A stretch of DNA of 64,000 nucleotides from Achromobacter sp. RTa (GTDB lineage Bacteria; Pseudomonadota; Gammaproteobacteria; Burkholderiales; Burkholderiaceae_B). Below the pieces are notes generated by a model that saw nothing but the letters and a program-made list of their open reading frames with translations, did not search any database and had not been told where the DNA came from. The position numbers and the translations under genes were made by a program. Positions 13,979 to 22,630 of this stretch are shown piece after piece (positions within the stretch are counted from its first letter, which is position 1; each line of letters begins with the position of its first letter). The stretch covers positions 395,954 to 459,953 of the forward strand of contig NZ_JPYO01000042.1 of NCBI RefSeq assembly GCF_000757485.1, read 5' to 3'.

Positions 13979-14608
13979 CTAGTCCTGAGGATCGTAGGCC
14001 GCGGGGTTTTCGAGGATGGAGTAGCCCTGGCGCCAATTGCACATCGACACCTGCACGGAGCGCAAGAACATCAAGGCGAATCCCGCCAGCGCCACCCAGT
14101 AGACGTAGGCCTTGTTCCAGAACAGCGTGGTCATGGGTTCGTCGCCCACCAGCACGATGTAGCGGTAGGTGAGCCACACCGCATAGCCGAAGAACGCCGT
14201 GCGCAGCAGATCGATGACGGTTGCCAGGACGCGCCCGGCAGGGCGAGGCAGGTAGCGGTACAGAAAGTCCACCTGGATGTGGCGGCAGGCGCGCACGCAC
14301 ATGGCCGAGCCCAGGAACACCACGCCGATCAGGCAGTAGACGGCCAGCTCTTCGGTCCAGGCGTAGGAGTCGTTCAGCACATAGCGCGAGAAGAATTGCA
14401 GGAAGACCAGCAGCGCCATGACCCAGAAGATGGCCAGGCAGATCCAGTCCTCGGGCTGGTAGCCCGCCAGGCTGACCTCGTGGCGGTCGGCCTCCTCGAA
14501 ACTGTGGACGATCTCCTCCGCCGTGGCCGGCGGCGGCTGCTGCCCGGCTGGCCGGGCGGGGTTGTTGCTGGCGGCCGCCATGACGGCGGCCTTGGCATCG
14601 GAATGCAT
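13979..14608 (-). CDS. dctQ: TRAP transporter small permease, DctQ type
   Basis: A 209-residue membrane protein with four hydrophobic segments and the family pattern FSRYVLNDSYAWTEELAVYCL followed by FLGSAMCVRACRHIQVDF. An N-terminal cytoplasmic stretch of about 45 Ala/Pro-rich residues is longer than usual. It lies between DctP and DctM genes in the operon. Confidence 0.92.
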   Translation of the reverse strand: MHSDAKAAVMAAASNNPARPAGQQPPPATAEEIVHSFEEADRHEVSLAGYQPEDWICLAIFWVMALLVFLQFFSRYVLNDSYAWTEELAVYCLIGVVFLGSAMCVRACRHIQVDFLYRYLPRPAGRVLATVIDLLRTAFFGYAVWLTYRYIVLVGDEPMTTLFWNKAYVYWVALAGFALMFLRSVQVSMCNWRQGYSILENPAAYDPQD

Positions 14609-14672
14609 GGCGTTCCCCTTGCGCGGAATCGGATGGGTCGGAACGGGGCCGCCAGGGCGGCCCCGGGCGCGC

Positions 14673-15647
14673 TCACTTCACGGCCTGGATCCGTTCCCAA
14701 TCCGATTTTTCGTAGCCGTATTGCTTGAACGGCACTTTCTCCAGCACGGTGCCGCGGAAGTCCTGGACGTTCACCTCCGCCACGTTCAGGCCGCGCTTGC
14801 GGAAGACCTCGACCATCTTCTTCTCGCTTTCCGCCACCTCGGCGGACGCCTTCTCCGCCGCCTGCTGAGCAACCTCGGAGAAGATCTTCTTGTCTTCGTC
14901 CGACAGGCTCTTCCACAACTTGCCCGAGATGACGGTATTCAAGTGATCGACAATGTGGCCCGTGAGGATGATGTTCTTCTGCACCTCGTAGAACTTCTTG
15001 GCCTCGATGGTGGTGAGCGGGTTCTCCTGCGCCTCCACGGTGCCGTTCTGCAAGGCCAGGTAGACCTCGGCGAAGGCGATCGGCGCGGTGTTGGCGCCGC
15101 AGGCGCGCGGCATGGCCAGGTAGGCGGCCACGTCGGGCACGCGGATCTTCAGGCCCTTCATCTCGGAACACTGGGTGAAGGGGCGGTTGGACGTGGTCTG
15201 GCGCGTGCCGTAGTACGTGGTGGCGACGATGTGGTTGCCGCTCTTCTCGTCGTAGCCGCGCGTGAGCTCCTTGTAGATGTCGCTCTTGGTGTAGGCGATC
15301 AGGTGCGCGGGATCGCGGAAAGTGTAGGGATAGTAGGTGACGCCGATGCGCGGGAAGCTCTTGGCCGCGAAGCTGGAGCCCGAAATGATGATGTCCACCG
15401 TGCCCAGGATCAGGCCCTGGTTGATGTCGTTTTCCTTGCCCAGCTGCGAGGCGGGGTACACGTCGATCTGGTAGCGGCCATTGGTGCGTTTGCCGATCTC
15501 CTGCGCCGCCCAGACGGAGGCGGTGTGGAAAGGTTCGGATGTCTCGTACACGTGGGCCCACTTGAGCTTGGTCTGCGCCAGCACGCTGCCGCTGGCGGCG
15601 AGCGCCAGGGCGGCAACCAGCGCCTTGACGGCGTTGCCTAGGTTCAT
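14673..15647 (-). CDS. dctP: TRAP transporter substrate-binding protein, DctP type
   Basis: A 324-residue periplasmic receptor with a Sec signal peptide (MNLGNAVKALVAALALAASG, cut near SVLAQ). The ligand-carboxylate arginine lies in GLKIRVPDV, and FAEVYLALQNGTVEAQENPL is the conserved cross-domain segment. The start at 15647 follows GAGGAGAC. DctP proteins bind organic or sugar acids through the arginine; the operon points to a hexuronate or aldonate. First transport gene after the idonate dehydrogenase. Confidence 0.93.
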   Translation of the reverse strand: MNLGNAVKALVAALALAASGSVLAQTKLKWAHVYETSEPFHTASVWAAQEIGKRTNGRYQIDVYPASQLGKENDINQGLILGTVDIIISGSSFAAKSFPRIGVTYYPYTFRDPAHLIAYTKSDIYKELTRGYDEKSGNHIVATTYYGTRQTTSNRPFTQCSEMKGLKIRVPDVAAYLAMPRACGANTAPIAFAEVYLALQNGTVEAQENPLTTIEAKKFYEVQKNIILTGHIVDHLNTVISGKLWKSLSDEDKKIFSEVAQQAAEKASAEVAESEKKMVEVFRKRGLNVAEVNVQDFRGTVLEKVPFKQYGYEKSDWERIQAVK

Positions 15648-15708
15648 GTCGTCTCCTCGTTGTTTTTCGGATGCCCGGCCCGGCGGCCCGTCGTGAGCCG
15701 CCAGCGGG

Positions 15709-16743
15709 TCATGCTTCAACTACAAGTTGCACCTTGGTACTGCGACTGCGATCCGCCGCCAGCTCGAAGGCCTCGAACGCCCGCGACAACGGCAACTGCG
15801 CGCTCATCAGGGGCCGCACGTCCACCTTGCGCGTACGCAGGTAGGAGACGGCCCAATCGAACTCCACGCCCGCGCGGAACGCGCCGACATAGTCGAGCTC
15901 TCGCGCCATGATGTTGTTGGCCGGGAACGCGATGCCCTCGGCGGGCAGCGTTCCGACCTGCACGATCCGGCCGCCGCGCCGCGTCGCGGCCAGGCAGGTC
16001 GCCAGCGCGGCTGGGCTGCCGGCGGCCTCGATACTGACGTCCGCGATATCGGCCAGCTCGGCGGACGCGGCCCGGTCGCTGCGCACGGCCTCGTCGGCGC
16101 CGATCAAGCGCGCCATCTCCAGCGGCCGGTCGGCGATGTCCGCGACGATCACGCGTGCCGCGCCCGCCAGCCTGGCGGCCAGCACGGTCATGCAGCCTAT
16201 CGTGCCGCCGCCCGTCACGAGCACGGTCTTGCCCATCAGCGGGCCGGCGCGGTTGACCCCGTGCAGGCCGATGGACAGCGGCTCGGCACAGGCGATTTCG
16301 CCCAGCGAGACACCCTCTTCAGGCACCGGCGTGAGCTGCCGTTCTCCCATCGCGAAGCGCTCGCGGAACATGCCTTGCACGTGCGGGTAGACGCTGGCGC
16401 TGCCGAGGAAACGCATGTTGCGGCAAAGATTGCCGCGGCCGGCGCGGCAATAATCGCAGCCGCCGCAAGGATGCGAGGGATTGATGGCGACCTTCATGCC
16501 CGGCGCCACCGAGCGCACGGCCTCGCCGGTGCGCAGCACCACGCCCGAAGCCTCATGGCCGGGGATGAGAGGTTCGCGGATGACGAAAGCGCCCACGCGG
16601 CCATGCAGGAAGTAATGCAGGTCGGATCCGCAGATGCCCGCCGCGCCCAGCCTCAGCTCTACCTCGTGCGGCGCCAGCGGCGCGACTTCGTCCGGTTCCA
16701 GGCGCAGGTCGCGCGCCCCGTGGATGCGGCAGGCCAGCGTCAT
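15709..16743 (-). CDS. idnD: Zinc-dependent alcohol dehydrogenase, L-idonate 5-dehydrogenase type
   Basis: A 344-residue medium-chain dehydrogenase. Catalytic zinc region GICGSDLHY and GHEASG, structural zinc cysteines CGGCDYCRAGRGNLC, and the Rossmann motif VTGGGTIGC are all visible. The HYFLHGRVGAF segment resembles L-idonate 5-dehydrogenases, which oxidise L-idonate to 5-ketogluconate. The operon supports a sugar-acid substrate. It is the first gene after the regulator, 46 bases downstream of it. Confidence 0.88.
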   Translation of the reverse strand: MTLACRIHGARDLRLEPDEVAPLAPHEVELRLGAAGICGSDLHYFLHGRVGAFVIREPLIPGHEASGVVLRTGEAVRSVAPGMKVAINPSHPCGGCDYCRAGRGNLCRNMRFLGSASVYPHVQGMFRERFAMGERQLTPVPEEGVSLGEIACAEPLSIGLHGVNRAGPLMGKTVLVTGGGTIGCMTVLAARLAGAARVIVADIADRPLEMARLIGADEAVRSDRAASAELADIADVSIEAAGSPAALATCLAATRRGGRIVQVGTLPAEGIAFPANNIMARELDYVGAFRAGVEFDWAVSYLRTRKVDVRPLMSAQLPLSRAFEAFELAADRSRSTKVQLVVEA

Positions 16744-16789
16744 GACGGCGTGCTCCGCGTCCGGACCAAGCGGCTTCTGCGCGCGATGC

Positions 16790-17527
16790 TCATGGTTCCA
16801 TCTGCTCCCGGCTGTCGACTTGCAGGCCGGGCGCGTCGGCGCCGGGCCAGCTTGCGGTGAGGCGATCGTGCGAGCAGGCCAAATGGTGGTGCATGGCGGC
16901 GCGCGCCCCGCGGTCGTCTCCGGCGCGGATGGCGTCGATCACCTTGCGGTGCTCGGCGATGGCGGCGGCCCAGCTTGCGGGATTCTCGAAGTAGTCGCCC
17001 AGTTTCACGGACAGGGGGTTGTGGCGCTCGTCGAACAGCTCGCTCACCACGCGCACCAGCACCGCGTTGTTCGCCATCTCGGCGACGCGCAGGTGGAACA
17101 GCCGGTCGCCGCGGATGGGCACGTTGCCGGCAAGCGCCTCGTCTTCCATGGTCCCGACGGCTTCGGCCAGCCCGTCCACCAGCGCGGGCGTGTTGCGCAA
17201 CGCCGCCTGCGCGGCCAGCTCGCCCTCGATCACCTGGCGGGCCCGTATGGTTTCCAGCGGGCTCTCGGCCGTCAGGCTGGTGCGTGGGGCCCCAGCCAGG
17301 CTCTGCACATAGACGCCCGAACCCATGCGGACTTCCACCCAGCCTTCGACCTCCAGGGCGATCAACGCCTCGCGCACCGAAGGGCGGGACACGCCCAGCT
17401 TGAGCGCCAGATCGCGCTCGGGCGGCAGGCGCGCGCCGGCCGGGAACTCGCCCGCCTCGATCAGCAGCCGGAGCTGGTCGGCGATCTGGCGGTACAGGCG
17501 GCGGGGTTCGATGGTCTGGATAGGCAT
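16790..17527 (-). CDS. GntR/FadR-family transcriptional regulator
   Basis: A 245-residue FadR-subfamily regulator: N-terminal winged helix (LYRQIADQLRLLIEAG, LPPERDLALKLGVSRPSVRE) and an all-helical FCD effector domain with the metal-binding His/Asp pattern. The start at 17527 is used because the 30 residues upstream are not GntR-like. It heads the sugar-acid operon and lies 36 bases from an inverted repeat at 17563-17579, which suggests autoregulation and control of the operon by a sugar acid. Confidence 0.92.
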   Translation of the reverse strand: MPIQTIEPRRLYRQIADQLRLLIEAGEFPAGARLPPERDLALKLGVSRPSVREALIALEVEGWVEVRMGSGVYVQSLAGAPRTSLTAESPLETIRARQVIEGELAAQAALRNTPALVDGLAEAVGTMEDEALAGNVPIRGDRLFHLRVAEMANNAVLVRVVSELFDERHNPLSVKLGDYFENPASWAAAIAEHRKVIDAIRAGDDRGARAAMHHHLACSHDRLTASWPGADAPGLQVDSREQMEP

Positions 17528-17562
17528 GGACTGCGATGCAAAATGAGGAACTCGGGCAAAAA

Positions 17563-17579
17563 GGTAAAGTGGCCTTACC
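17563..17579. promoter_or_regulatory. Inverted repeat GGTAA-N7-TTACC, candidate GntR operator
   Basis: A perfect 5-bp inverted repeat with a 7-base spacer lies 36 bases ahead of the GntR start. It is followed on the same side by the related half sites CCAATTGACCAA (17578-17589), which read as TTGGT/TTGG on the minus strand. FadR-family regulators recognise TGGTnnnnACCA-type sites. Position upstream of an eleven-gene operon makes it the likely control site. Confidence 0.5.
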
Positions 17580-17708
17580 AATTGACCAAAATCTTGCGCC
17601 GGTCCCGGATGCGTCACAATTAGGGTTTGCCCAAAGACACGCGCGATGGCCGCGCGGGCAATGCATATCTGTTAAAAAGCCGCCACACCCAGCCCACTTT
17701 CCGCACCC

Positions 17709-18107
17709 ATGTCACAGAACCCGCATCACTCGCCCTACAAGAGCACAGGCGGCCTGCGTCGCATCCTGAACGCGCTGCGCTACTCCCTGCAGGGCCTGCA
17801 GGCCGCGATCAAGTACGAGGCGGCCTTCCGCCAGGAACTGGCGCTGGCCGTCCTGATGATCCCGGCCGCGTTCTTCCTGGGCCGGACCACGGTCGAGGTG
17901 TTTTTCCTGGTGGGCACGGTGATCATGGTGCTGGCGGCGGAGCTGCTGAATTCCGCCATCGAAGCGCTGGCCGACGCGCTGTCCGTCGAATCGCACCCGC
18001 TCCTGGGGCGGGCCAAGGACCTCGGCAGCGCCGCCGTGATGCTGCTGCTGATCTTCGCAGGAATGGTCTGGATAGGCGTCGCCATCAGCCGTTTCGTCAT
18101 GCATTGA
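17709..18107 (+). CDS. dgkA: Diacylglycerol kinase, DgkA family
   Basis: A 132-residue inner-membrane kinase that recycles diacylglycerol to phosphatidic acid. The conserved E-rich helix (AAIKYEAAFRQELALAVL) and the catalytic ELLNSAIEALADALS segment are present with three hydrophobic spans. The N-terminal 15 residues are extra to the E. coli form. It is transcribed away from the sugar-acid operon, 181 bases from its regulator. Confidence 0.93.
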   Translation: MSQNPHHSPYKSTGGLRRILNALRYSLQGLQAAIKYEAAFRQELALAVLMIPAAFFLGRTTVEVFFLVGTVIMVLAAELLNSAIEALADALSVESHPLLGRAKDLGSAAVMLLLIFAGMVWIGVAISRFVMH

Positions 18108-18116
18108 CACGGCTTG

Positions 18117-18134
18117 GCATCTCCCCGGAGATGC
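18117..18134. promoter_or_regulatory. Inverted repeat GCATCTCC-CC-GGAGATGC
   Basis: Perfect 8-bp arms around a 2-base centre, between dgkA and the NADH dehydrogenase gene. No T-run follows. A TATACT -10-like hexamer at 18144-18149 lies just downstream, so the site overlaps where a -35 box would be. It could be an operator for the dehydrogenase gene, or a stem-loop at the end of dgkA. Confidence 0.4.
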
Positions 18135-18156
18135 GCCGCTATTTATACTGGGAGCC

Positions 18157-19476
18157 ATGATGCCTAGATCGACGTCGGACCCCTCTGAGCGCATTGTCAT
18201 CGTCGGCGGCGGCGCCGGCGGCCTGGAACTGGCTTCCAAGCTGGGCCGCATCCACGGGCGGCAGCACATCACCCTGGTCGACAGCCGGCCCTTCCACATC
18301 TGGAAGCCCTCCTTGCATGAGGCGGCGGCCGGCACGCTGGACATCCACCAGGAGGGCCTGTCCTACCTGATGCTGGCCCACATGAACGGCTTTTCGTTCG
18401 CGCAGGGCCGCCTCGACAGCGTGGACCGCGACCGCCGCCGGATCGTGCTGGACGCGGTGAGCGACGCCCAAGGCCAAGAAGTCCTGCCCCGCCGCGAGCT
18501 GGCCTATGACACGCTGGTGCTGGCCCTGGGCAGCACTTCCAATTTCTTCAATACGCCCGGCGCGGCCGAGCACGCCGTCACGCTGGACACCACGGAAAAC
18601 GCCGAACAGTTCCGCCTGACCATGCTCAAGGCGATGGCGCAGGTGGACCTGGCCAAGGTCAGCAATCCATCGGCCCGGCTGGACCTGGTGATCGTGGGCG
18701 GCGGCGCCACCGGCGTCGAGCTCGCCGTGGAACTGGTGGAAGCCAGCCACGTGGTCAGCGCCTACGGCCTGCCCAACTTCCGTGCCGAACGCGATCTGGC
18801 CATCACGCTGGTCGAAGGCGCTCCGCGCATCCTGTCGGCGCTGCCAGAGAAGATATCGGTGGCGGCCACCAACCGGCTCACCGAACTGGGCATCCGAGTG
18901 GAAACCTCGTGCCGGGTGTCGGAAGTCACCGCCAGCACCGTCCGGACGGCGGACGGCCGCGAGATCCCCGCCCAACTCTGCATGTGGGCAGCGGGCATCC
19001 AGGGGCCGGCCCTGCTCGCCGAACTCGGGCTGCCGCAGAACAAGCTGGGCCAGCTGGAGGTCAACGAGCGGCTGGAAACGCCCGATCCGCACGTCGTGGC
19101 GCTGGGCGACTGCTGCGCCGCGCCCTGGCGCGACGGCCGCACCGTGCCCGCCCGCGCGCAGGCGGCGCACCAGGAGGCCGATTACCTGGCGAAGAAGCTC
19201 ACCGCGCGCTTGCGCCACGCTGCCGAGCCCACGGAACCCTATGTCTACCAGGATCACGGCTCGCTGGTTTCACTAGGCCAGGACGCGGGCGTGGGCAGCC
19301 TGATGGGCAAGCTGGCCGGACGGGGCCTCTTCGTAAGCGGTACACTGGCGCGCCTGATGTACATGAGCCTGCACCTGATGCACCACAAAGCCGTGCTGGG
19401 CATCTCGCGCACCGCCTCCCTGGCCCTCGCCCGCCTGCTCATGCGGCGCACGCGCCCCCGGGTCAAACTGCACTGA
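18157..19476 (+). CDS. ndh: Type II NADH:quinone oxidoreductase (NDH-2)
   Basis: A 439-residue FAD enzyme that passes electrons from NADH to quinone without pumping protons. The FAD motif IVIVGGGAGGLELASK (about 13-28) and the NADH motif LVIVGGGATGVELAVE (about 175-190) are both intact, and LGDCCAAP binds the flavin pyrophosphate. The C-terminal amphipathic segment (LFVSGTLARLMYMSLHLMH) would attach it to the membrane. Start is either ATG 18157 or ATG 18160; GGGAG is better spaced for 18160. Confidence 0.9.
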   Translation: MMPRSTSDPSERIVIVGGGAGGLELASKLGRIHGRQHITLVDSRPFHIWKPSLHEAAAGTLDIHQEGLSYLMLAHMNGFSFAQGRLDSVDRDRRRIVLDAVSDAQGQEVLPRRELAYDTLVLALGSTSNFFNTPGAAEHAVTLDTTENAEQFRLTMLKAMAQVDLAKVSNPSARLDLVIVGGGATGVELAVELVEASHVVSAYGLPNFRAERDLAITLVEGAPRILSALPEKISVAATNRLTELGIRVETSCRVSEVTASTVRTADGREIPAQLCMWAAGIQGPALLAELGLPQNKLGQLEVNERLETPDPHVVALGDCCAAPWRDGRTVPARAQAAHQEADYLAKKLTARLRHAAEPTEPYVYQDHGSLVSLGQDAGVGSLMGKLAGRGLFVSGTLARLMYMSLHLMHHKAVLGISRTASLALARLLMRRTRPRVKLH

Positions 19477-19482
19477 ATCCCC

Positions 19483-20301
19483 ATGAACTTCATCCAAAAA
19501 CTCGAACACGCCTGGACCGCCAGCAACTCGCTCCTGCAAGTCGGGCTCGATCCCGACCCGCAGCGCTTCCCCCGCGAACTGCAAGGCAAGCCGGACGCCA
19601 TCTTCCAGTTCTGCCGCGACATCGTCGACGCCACCGCGCCGTATGCCTGCAGCTTCAAGCCGCAGATCGCCTACTTCGCGGCCCACCGCGCCGAGGACCA
19701 GCTGGAAGCGCTGTGCCAGCATATCCGCGACAAGCATCCCGACCTGCCCATCGTGCTCGACGCCAAGCGCGGCGACATCGGCTCCACCGCGGAAAACTAC
19801 GCGCGCGAAGCCTATGAGCGCTACCAGGCGCATGCGCTCACGGTCAGCCCCTATATGGGCCTGGACTCGGTCGAACCCTACCTGGCCTGGCGCGACCGCG
19901 GGGTGATCGTGCTGTGCCGCACGTCCAATCCCGGCGGTTCCGACCTGCAATTCCTGAAGATGGATGACGGCCAGCCGCTGTACCTGCACGTGGCTGGCCT
20001 GGTGGCCGATAAATGGAACGCCAACGGCCAGTGCGGCCTGGTGGTGGGCGCCACGTTCCCCAACGAACTGGCCGCCGTGCGCCAGCGCATCGGCGACGCC
20101 CTGCCCCTGCTCGTCCCGGGCATCGGCGCCCAGGGCGGCGACATCACCGCGACCGTGAACGCCGGCGCCAACGCGGCCCGCAACGGCATGATGATCAATT
20201 CGTCGCGCGCCATCATCTATGCAAGCGGCGGCGACGACTGGCGCGAGGCCGCCGGCACGGCGGCGCAGGGCCTGCGCGACGCGATCAACGCGGTCCGCTG
20301 A
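19483..20301 (+). CDS. pyrF: Orotidine 5'-phosphate decarboxylase
   Basis: A 272-residue enzyme of the last step of UMP synthesis. The catalytic signature [17 protein letters not shown] lies at about residues 90-106. The length and [14 protein letters not shown] region ([15 protein letters not shown]) place it in the longer PyrF subfamily rather than the 240-residue E. coli type. It follows the NADH dehydrogenase by six bases, so the two are probably cotranscribed. Confidence 0.95.
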   Translation: MNFIQKLEHAWTASNSLLQVGLDPDPQRFPRELQGKPDAIFQFCRDIVDATAPYACSFKPQIAYFAAHRAEDQLEALCQHIRDKHPDLPIVLDAKRGDIGSTAENYAREAYERYQAHALTVSPYMGLDSVEPYLAWRDRGVIVLCRTSNPGGSDLQFLKMDDGQPLYLHVAGLVADKWNANGQCGLVVGATFPNELAAVRQRIGDALPLLVPGIGAQGGDITATVNAGANAARNGMMINSSRAIIYASGGDDWREAAGTAAQGLRDAINAVR

Positions 20302-20311
20302 CCGCGAGGGC

Positions 20312-20875
20312 TCAGCGCCGGTTGACCGGCGCCCCCAGCACCTCCAGCGTGCCACGCAAGGCGTAGTCCACCGCTGCCTGGCGCACTTGCGCGCGGTCGC
20401 CCGGGAACACGTGGGTGACCGCGCGGCTGCTGATGCCGTCGCCGGTGCGCACGGCGAAGCCGAAGCACACCATGCCGACCGGCTTGCCCGGCGTGGCGCC
20501 GCCCGGCCCCGCGATGCCGGTCGTGGACACCGCCACATGCGCGGCGGGAGACGCCAGCAGAACGCCGTTGGCCATTTCCAGGGCCACGGGCTCGCTGACC
20601 GCCCCGAAGTGATGCAGCGCGTCGGGCGAAACGTCCAGCTCGGACACCTTGGCGTCGTTGCTGTACGTGACGAAACCGCGCTCGAACCATTCGCTGGACC
20701 CCGCCACCGCCGTGATGGCGCCGGCCAGCAGCCCGCCAGTGCAGGATTCCGCCGTGCCCAGCATCCAGCCCTTGCGCCGCAAGGCATCGCCCAGCAGCTC
20801 GGCCAGGCCCAGCGAGGTCGCCTGAGCCAGCTCCGCGGCCGACAGGCCGGACCGAAGATTCTGTTGTTCGCTCAT
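20312..20875 (-). CDS. pncC: CinA-family nicotinamide-nucleotide amidohydrolase
   Basis: A 187-residue stand-alone CinA C-terminal domain, which deamidates nicotinamide mononucleotide in NAD salvage. Key motifs are GTAESCTGGLLA (about residues 40-51) and STTGIAGPGGATPGKPVG (about 105-122). Its ATG overlaps the pgpA stop (ATGA), showing a pgpA-pncC pair. It converges on pyrF with a 10-base gap. The MoaB-like N-terminal half of full CinA is absent, as is normal for PncC. Confidence 0.93.
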   Translation of the reverse strand: MSEQQNLRSGLSAAELAQATSLGLAELLGDALRRKGWMLGTAESCTGGLLAGAITAVAGSSEWFERGFVTYSNDAKVSELDVSPDALHHFGAVSEPVALEMANGVLLASPAAHVAVSTTGIAGPGGATPGKPVGMVCFGFAVRTGDGISSRAVTHVFPGDRAQVRQAAVDYALRGTLEVLGAPVNRR

Positions 20876-21408
20876 CCCAAGACTCCTGTGCGCACCACCA
20901 GCGCCATGACCAGCAAGGCATAGCCAGCCGCCACGATGTCGTCCCACATGACGCCGAAACCGCCCTTGATGTGGGCGTCGAAAAACTTGATGGGAGGCGG
21001 CTTGACGATGTCGAAGGTGCGGAACAGCACGAACGCCAAGGACTGCGTCAGCCAGCCCTCCGGCGTCAGCCAGAGCACCAGCCAGAACGCCACCATCTCG
21101 TCCCAAACCATTCCGACATGATCCGGCTGCTGGAGTTCGCGGCCGACGCGATGGCAGGCCCAGCATCCGTAGAGGAACGCCACGGCGAGGAACACGCCCA
21201 CCGCCAGGTCCGACGCGGCAGGCGCCGCGGCGACCCAGATGGCCCAGGCCAACAGCGTGCCCCACGTGCCCGAGGCCGGCCGGATCAGGCCGCTGCCCAG
21301 GCCGAACGCGATCAGCCGGCCGGGATCGCGGCAGACCCAGGACAACGACGGATAGGCGGCCCGGGTACGGTCGCGCATCGAGGGGGATCGGGTATCGGAG
21401 GACGGCAT
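20872..21408 (-). CDS. pgpA: Phosphatidylglycerophosphatase A
   Basis: A 178-residue membrane phosphatase that makes phosphatidylglycerol from its phosphate. The family motifs GSGLIRPASGTWGTL, DEMVAFW and RTFDIVKPPPIKFFD are intact, with hydrophobic segments between them. A second ATG at 21378 is possible. It lies 32 bases after thiL and overlaps pncC by four bases. Confidence 0.95.
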   Translation of the reverse strand: MPSSDTRSPSMRDRTRAAYPSLSWVCRDPGRLIAFGLGSGLIRPASGTWGTLLAWAIWVAAAPAASDLAVGVFLAVAFLYGCWACHRVGRELQQPDHVGMVWDEMVAFWLVLWLTPEGWLTQSLAFVLFRTFDIVKPPPIKFFDAHIKGGFGVMWDDIVAAGYALLVMALVVRTGVLG

Positions 21409-21440
21409 GTCTGGGGCTTGGAAGAATCTGTGAGCAGGGA

Positions 21441-22406
21441 TCAATCCGCAGGAAAATGATCGTAGCCGCGCGGCAGGCCGGCCATCGGCTGCCCGCCGGC
21501 ATCGAGTACCGTGAGGCCAGGTTCGGCCTGGATCTCGCCCACGCGCGTCACGCGCGCGCCGGCCTTCCGGCCCACGGCCAGGACGGCCTCGCGGCGGTCG
21601 GCCGGCGCCGTGAAACACAGTTGGTAGACATCGCCGCCGCCCAACACGGCACGGCGCAGCTGCGCGTCCGCGACGCCGGCCAGCGCCGCCGCGACCGGCA
21701 TATCCGCATAGCGCAGCGCGGCGCCCGCCGCGCTGGCCTTCAGCACGTGGCCCAGGTCTTGCAGCAGCCCGTCCGAAATATCGATCGCCGCGTGCGCGAT
21801 ACCGCGCAGCGCCAGGCCCAGCGCCACCTGAGGCTCGGGGCGTTCCAACGCGTCGCGGGTGGCCGCGAGCAAGGCGGGGTCGGTGGGATACTGGCCGTCC
21901 AGCAGGCGGTAGGCGACGTCGGCCGCCCCCAGCTCGCCGGACACCCAGATGTCGTCGCCGGCCTGCGCGCCGTCCCGGCGCAAGGCGAGCCCGGCAGGCA
22001 CGGCGCCGAACACGGTGACACTGATGGCCAGGTCGTGGCCGCTGCGGGTGGTGTCGCCACCGATCAGCGGGCAGCCGTGAGCGGCGGCCAGCGCATGGAA
22101 GCCCTCGGCAAAGGCCGCCACCCAGGGCTCGTCCAGCCTCGGCAGGGCCAGGCCCAGCACACAGCCGATCGGGCGCGCGCCCATGGCGGCCAGGTCCGAC
22201 AGGTTGACCGCCAGGGCCTTGTGCCCCAGCGCCTTCGGATCCACGTCGGGAAAGAAATGGCGGCCTTCCAGCAGCAAGTCCGTGCTGGTGGCCACCTGCT
22301 CGCCGGGCGGAACCGGGAACAGGGCGCAATCATCGCCCACCCCCAGCAGGCCGGCAGGGGCCGCGCGGGTGAAATAGCGCGCGATCAAATCAAATTCGGA
22401 CGCCAA
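21441..22406 (-). CDS. thiL: Thiamine-monophosphate kinase
   Basis: A 321-residue kinase that phosphorylates thiamine phosphate to the cofactor thiamine diphosphate. It starts xASEFDLIARYF with GVGDDCALF, and has VNLSDLAAMGA, IGGDTTRSG and AIDISDGLLQDLGH. I choose a TTG start at 22406, because the usual family N-terminus begins there and GGAG sits five bases upstream. A GTG start at 22469 would add 21 unlikely residues that contain a hairpin sequence. First gene of the thiL-pgpA-pncC run. Confidence 0.93.
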   Translation of the reverse strand: MASEFDLIARYFTRAAPAGLLGVGDDCALFPVPPGEQVATSTDLLLEGRHFFPDVDPKALGHKALAVNLSDLAAMGARPIGCVLGLALPRLDEPWVAAFAEGFHALAAAHGCPLIGGDTTRSGHDLAISVTVFGAVPAGLALRRDGAQAGDDIWVSGELGAADVAYRLLDGQYPTDPALLAATRDALERPEPQVALGLALRGIAHAAIDISDGLLQDLGHVLKASAAGAALRYADMPVAAALAGVADAQLRRAVLGGGDVYQLCFTAPADRREAVLAVGRKAGARVTRVGEIQAEPGLTVLDAGGQPMAGLPRGYDHFPAD

Positions 22407-22558
22407 GGCAACTCCGCAGTCCGGCACGTCGGGCCGGCATTGAATCCCACGGGGGCTTGCCGCCCCCACAAATCATGCGGAGTGCCCCGCACAACCAGGA
22501 AGAAACCCCAACCCAACCCTCGCGTGGCAAGAAACAGGTGCCCCCAAAACCGGGCCGC

Positions 22559-22629
22559 GCGGATCCGGCTCCGCCGGTCCGCAGAGGCGCCCCCCTGGGG
22601 GGGAAGCGCGCAGCGCTTCGGGGGGGGGA
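22559..22629. repeat. Palindromic G/C-rich dispersed-type repeat between nusB and thiL
   Basis: It contains GCGGATCCGGC-TCC-GCCGGTCCGC (22559-22582, one mismatch), then C6-T-G7, then AAGCGC-GCA-GCGCTT (22604-22618) and nine G (22620-22628). The C6 run can pair with either G run, giving alternative stems. From memory, elements of this layout are scattered through Bordetella/Achromobacter intergenic regions; this was not searched. It abuts the nusB stop and may also end the nusB transcript. The rest of the 22407-22630 gap holds another hairpin, GGGGGC-TTGCC-GCCCCC near 22451-22467. Confidence 0.7.
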
Positions 22630-22630
22630 C

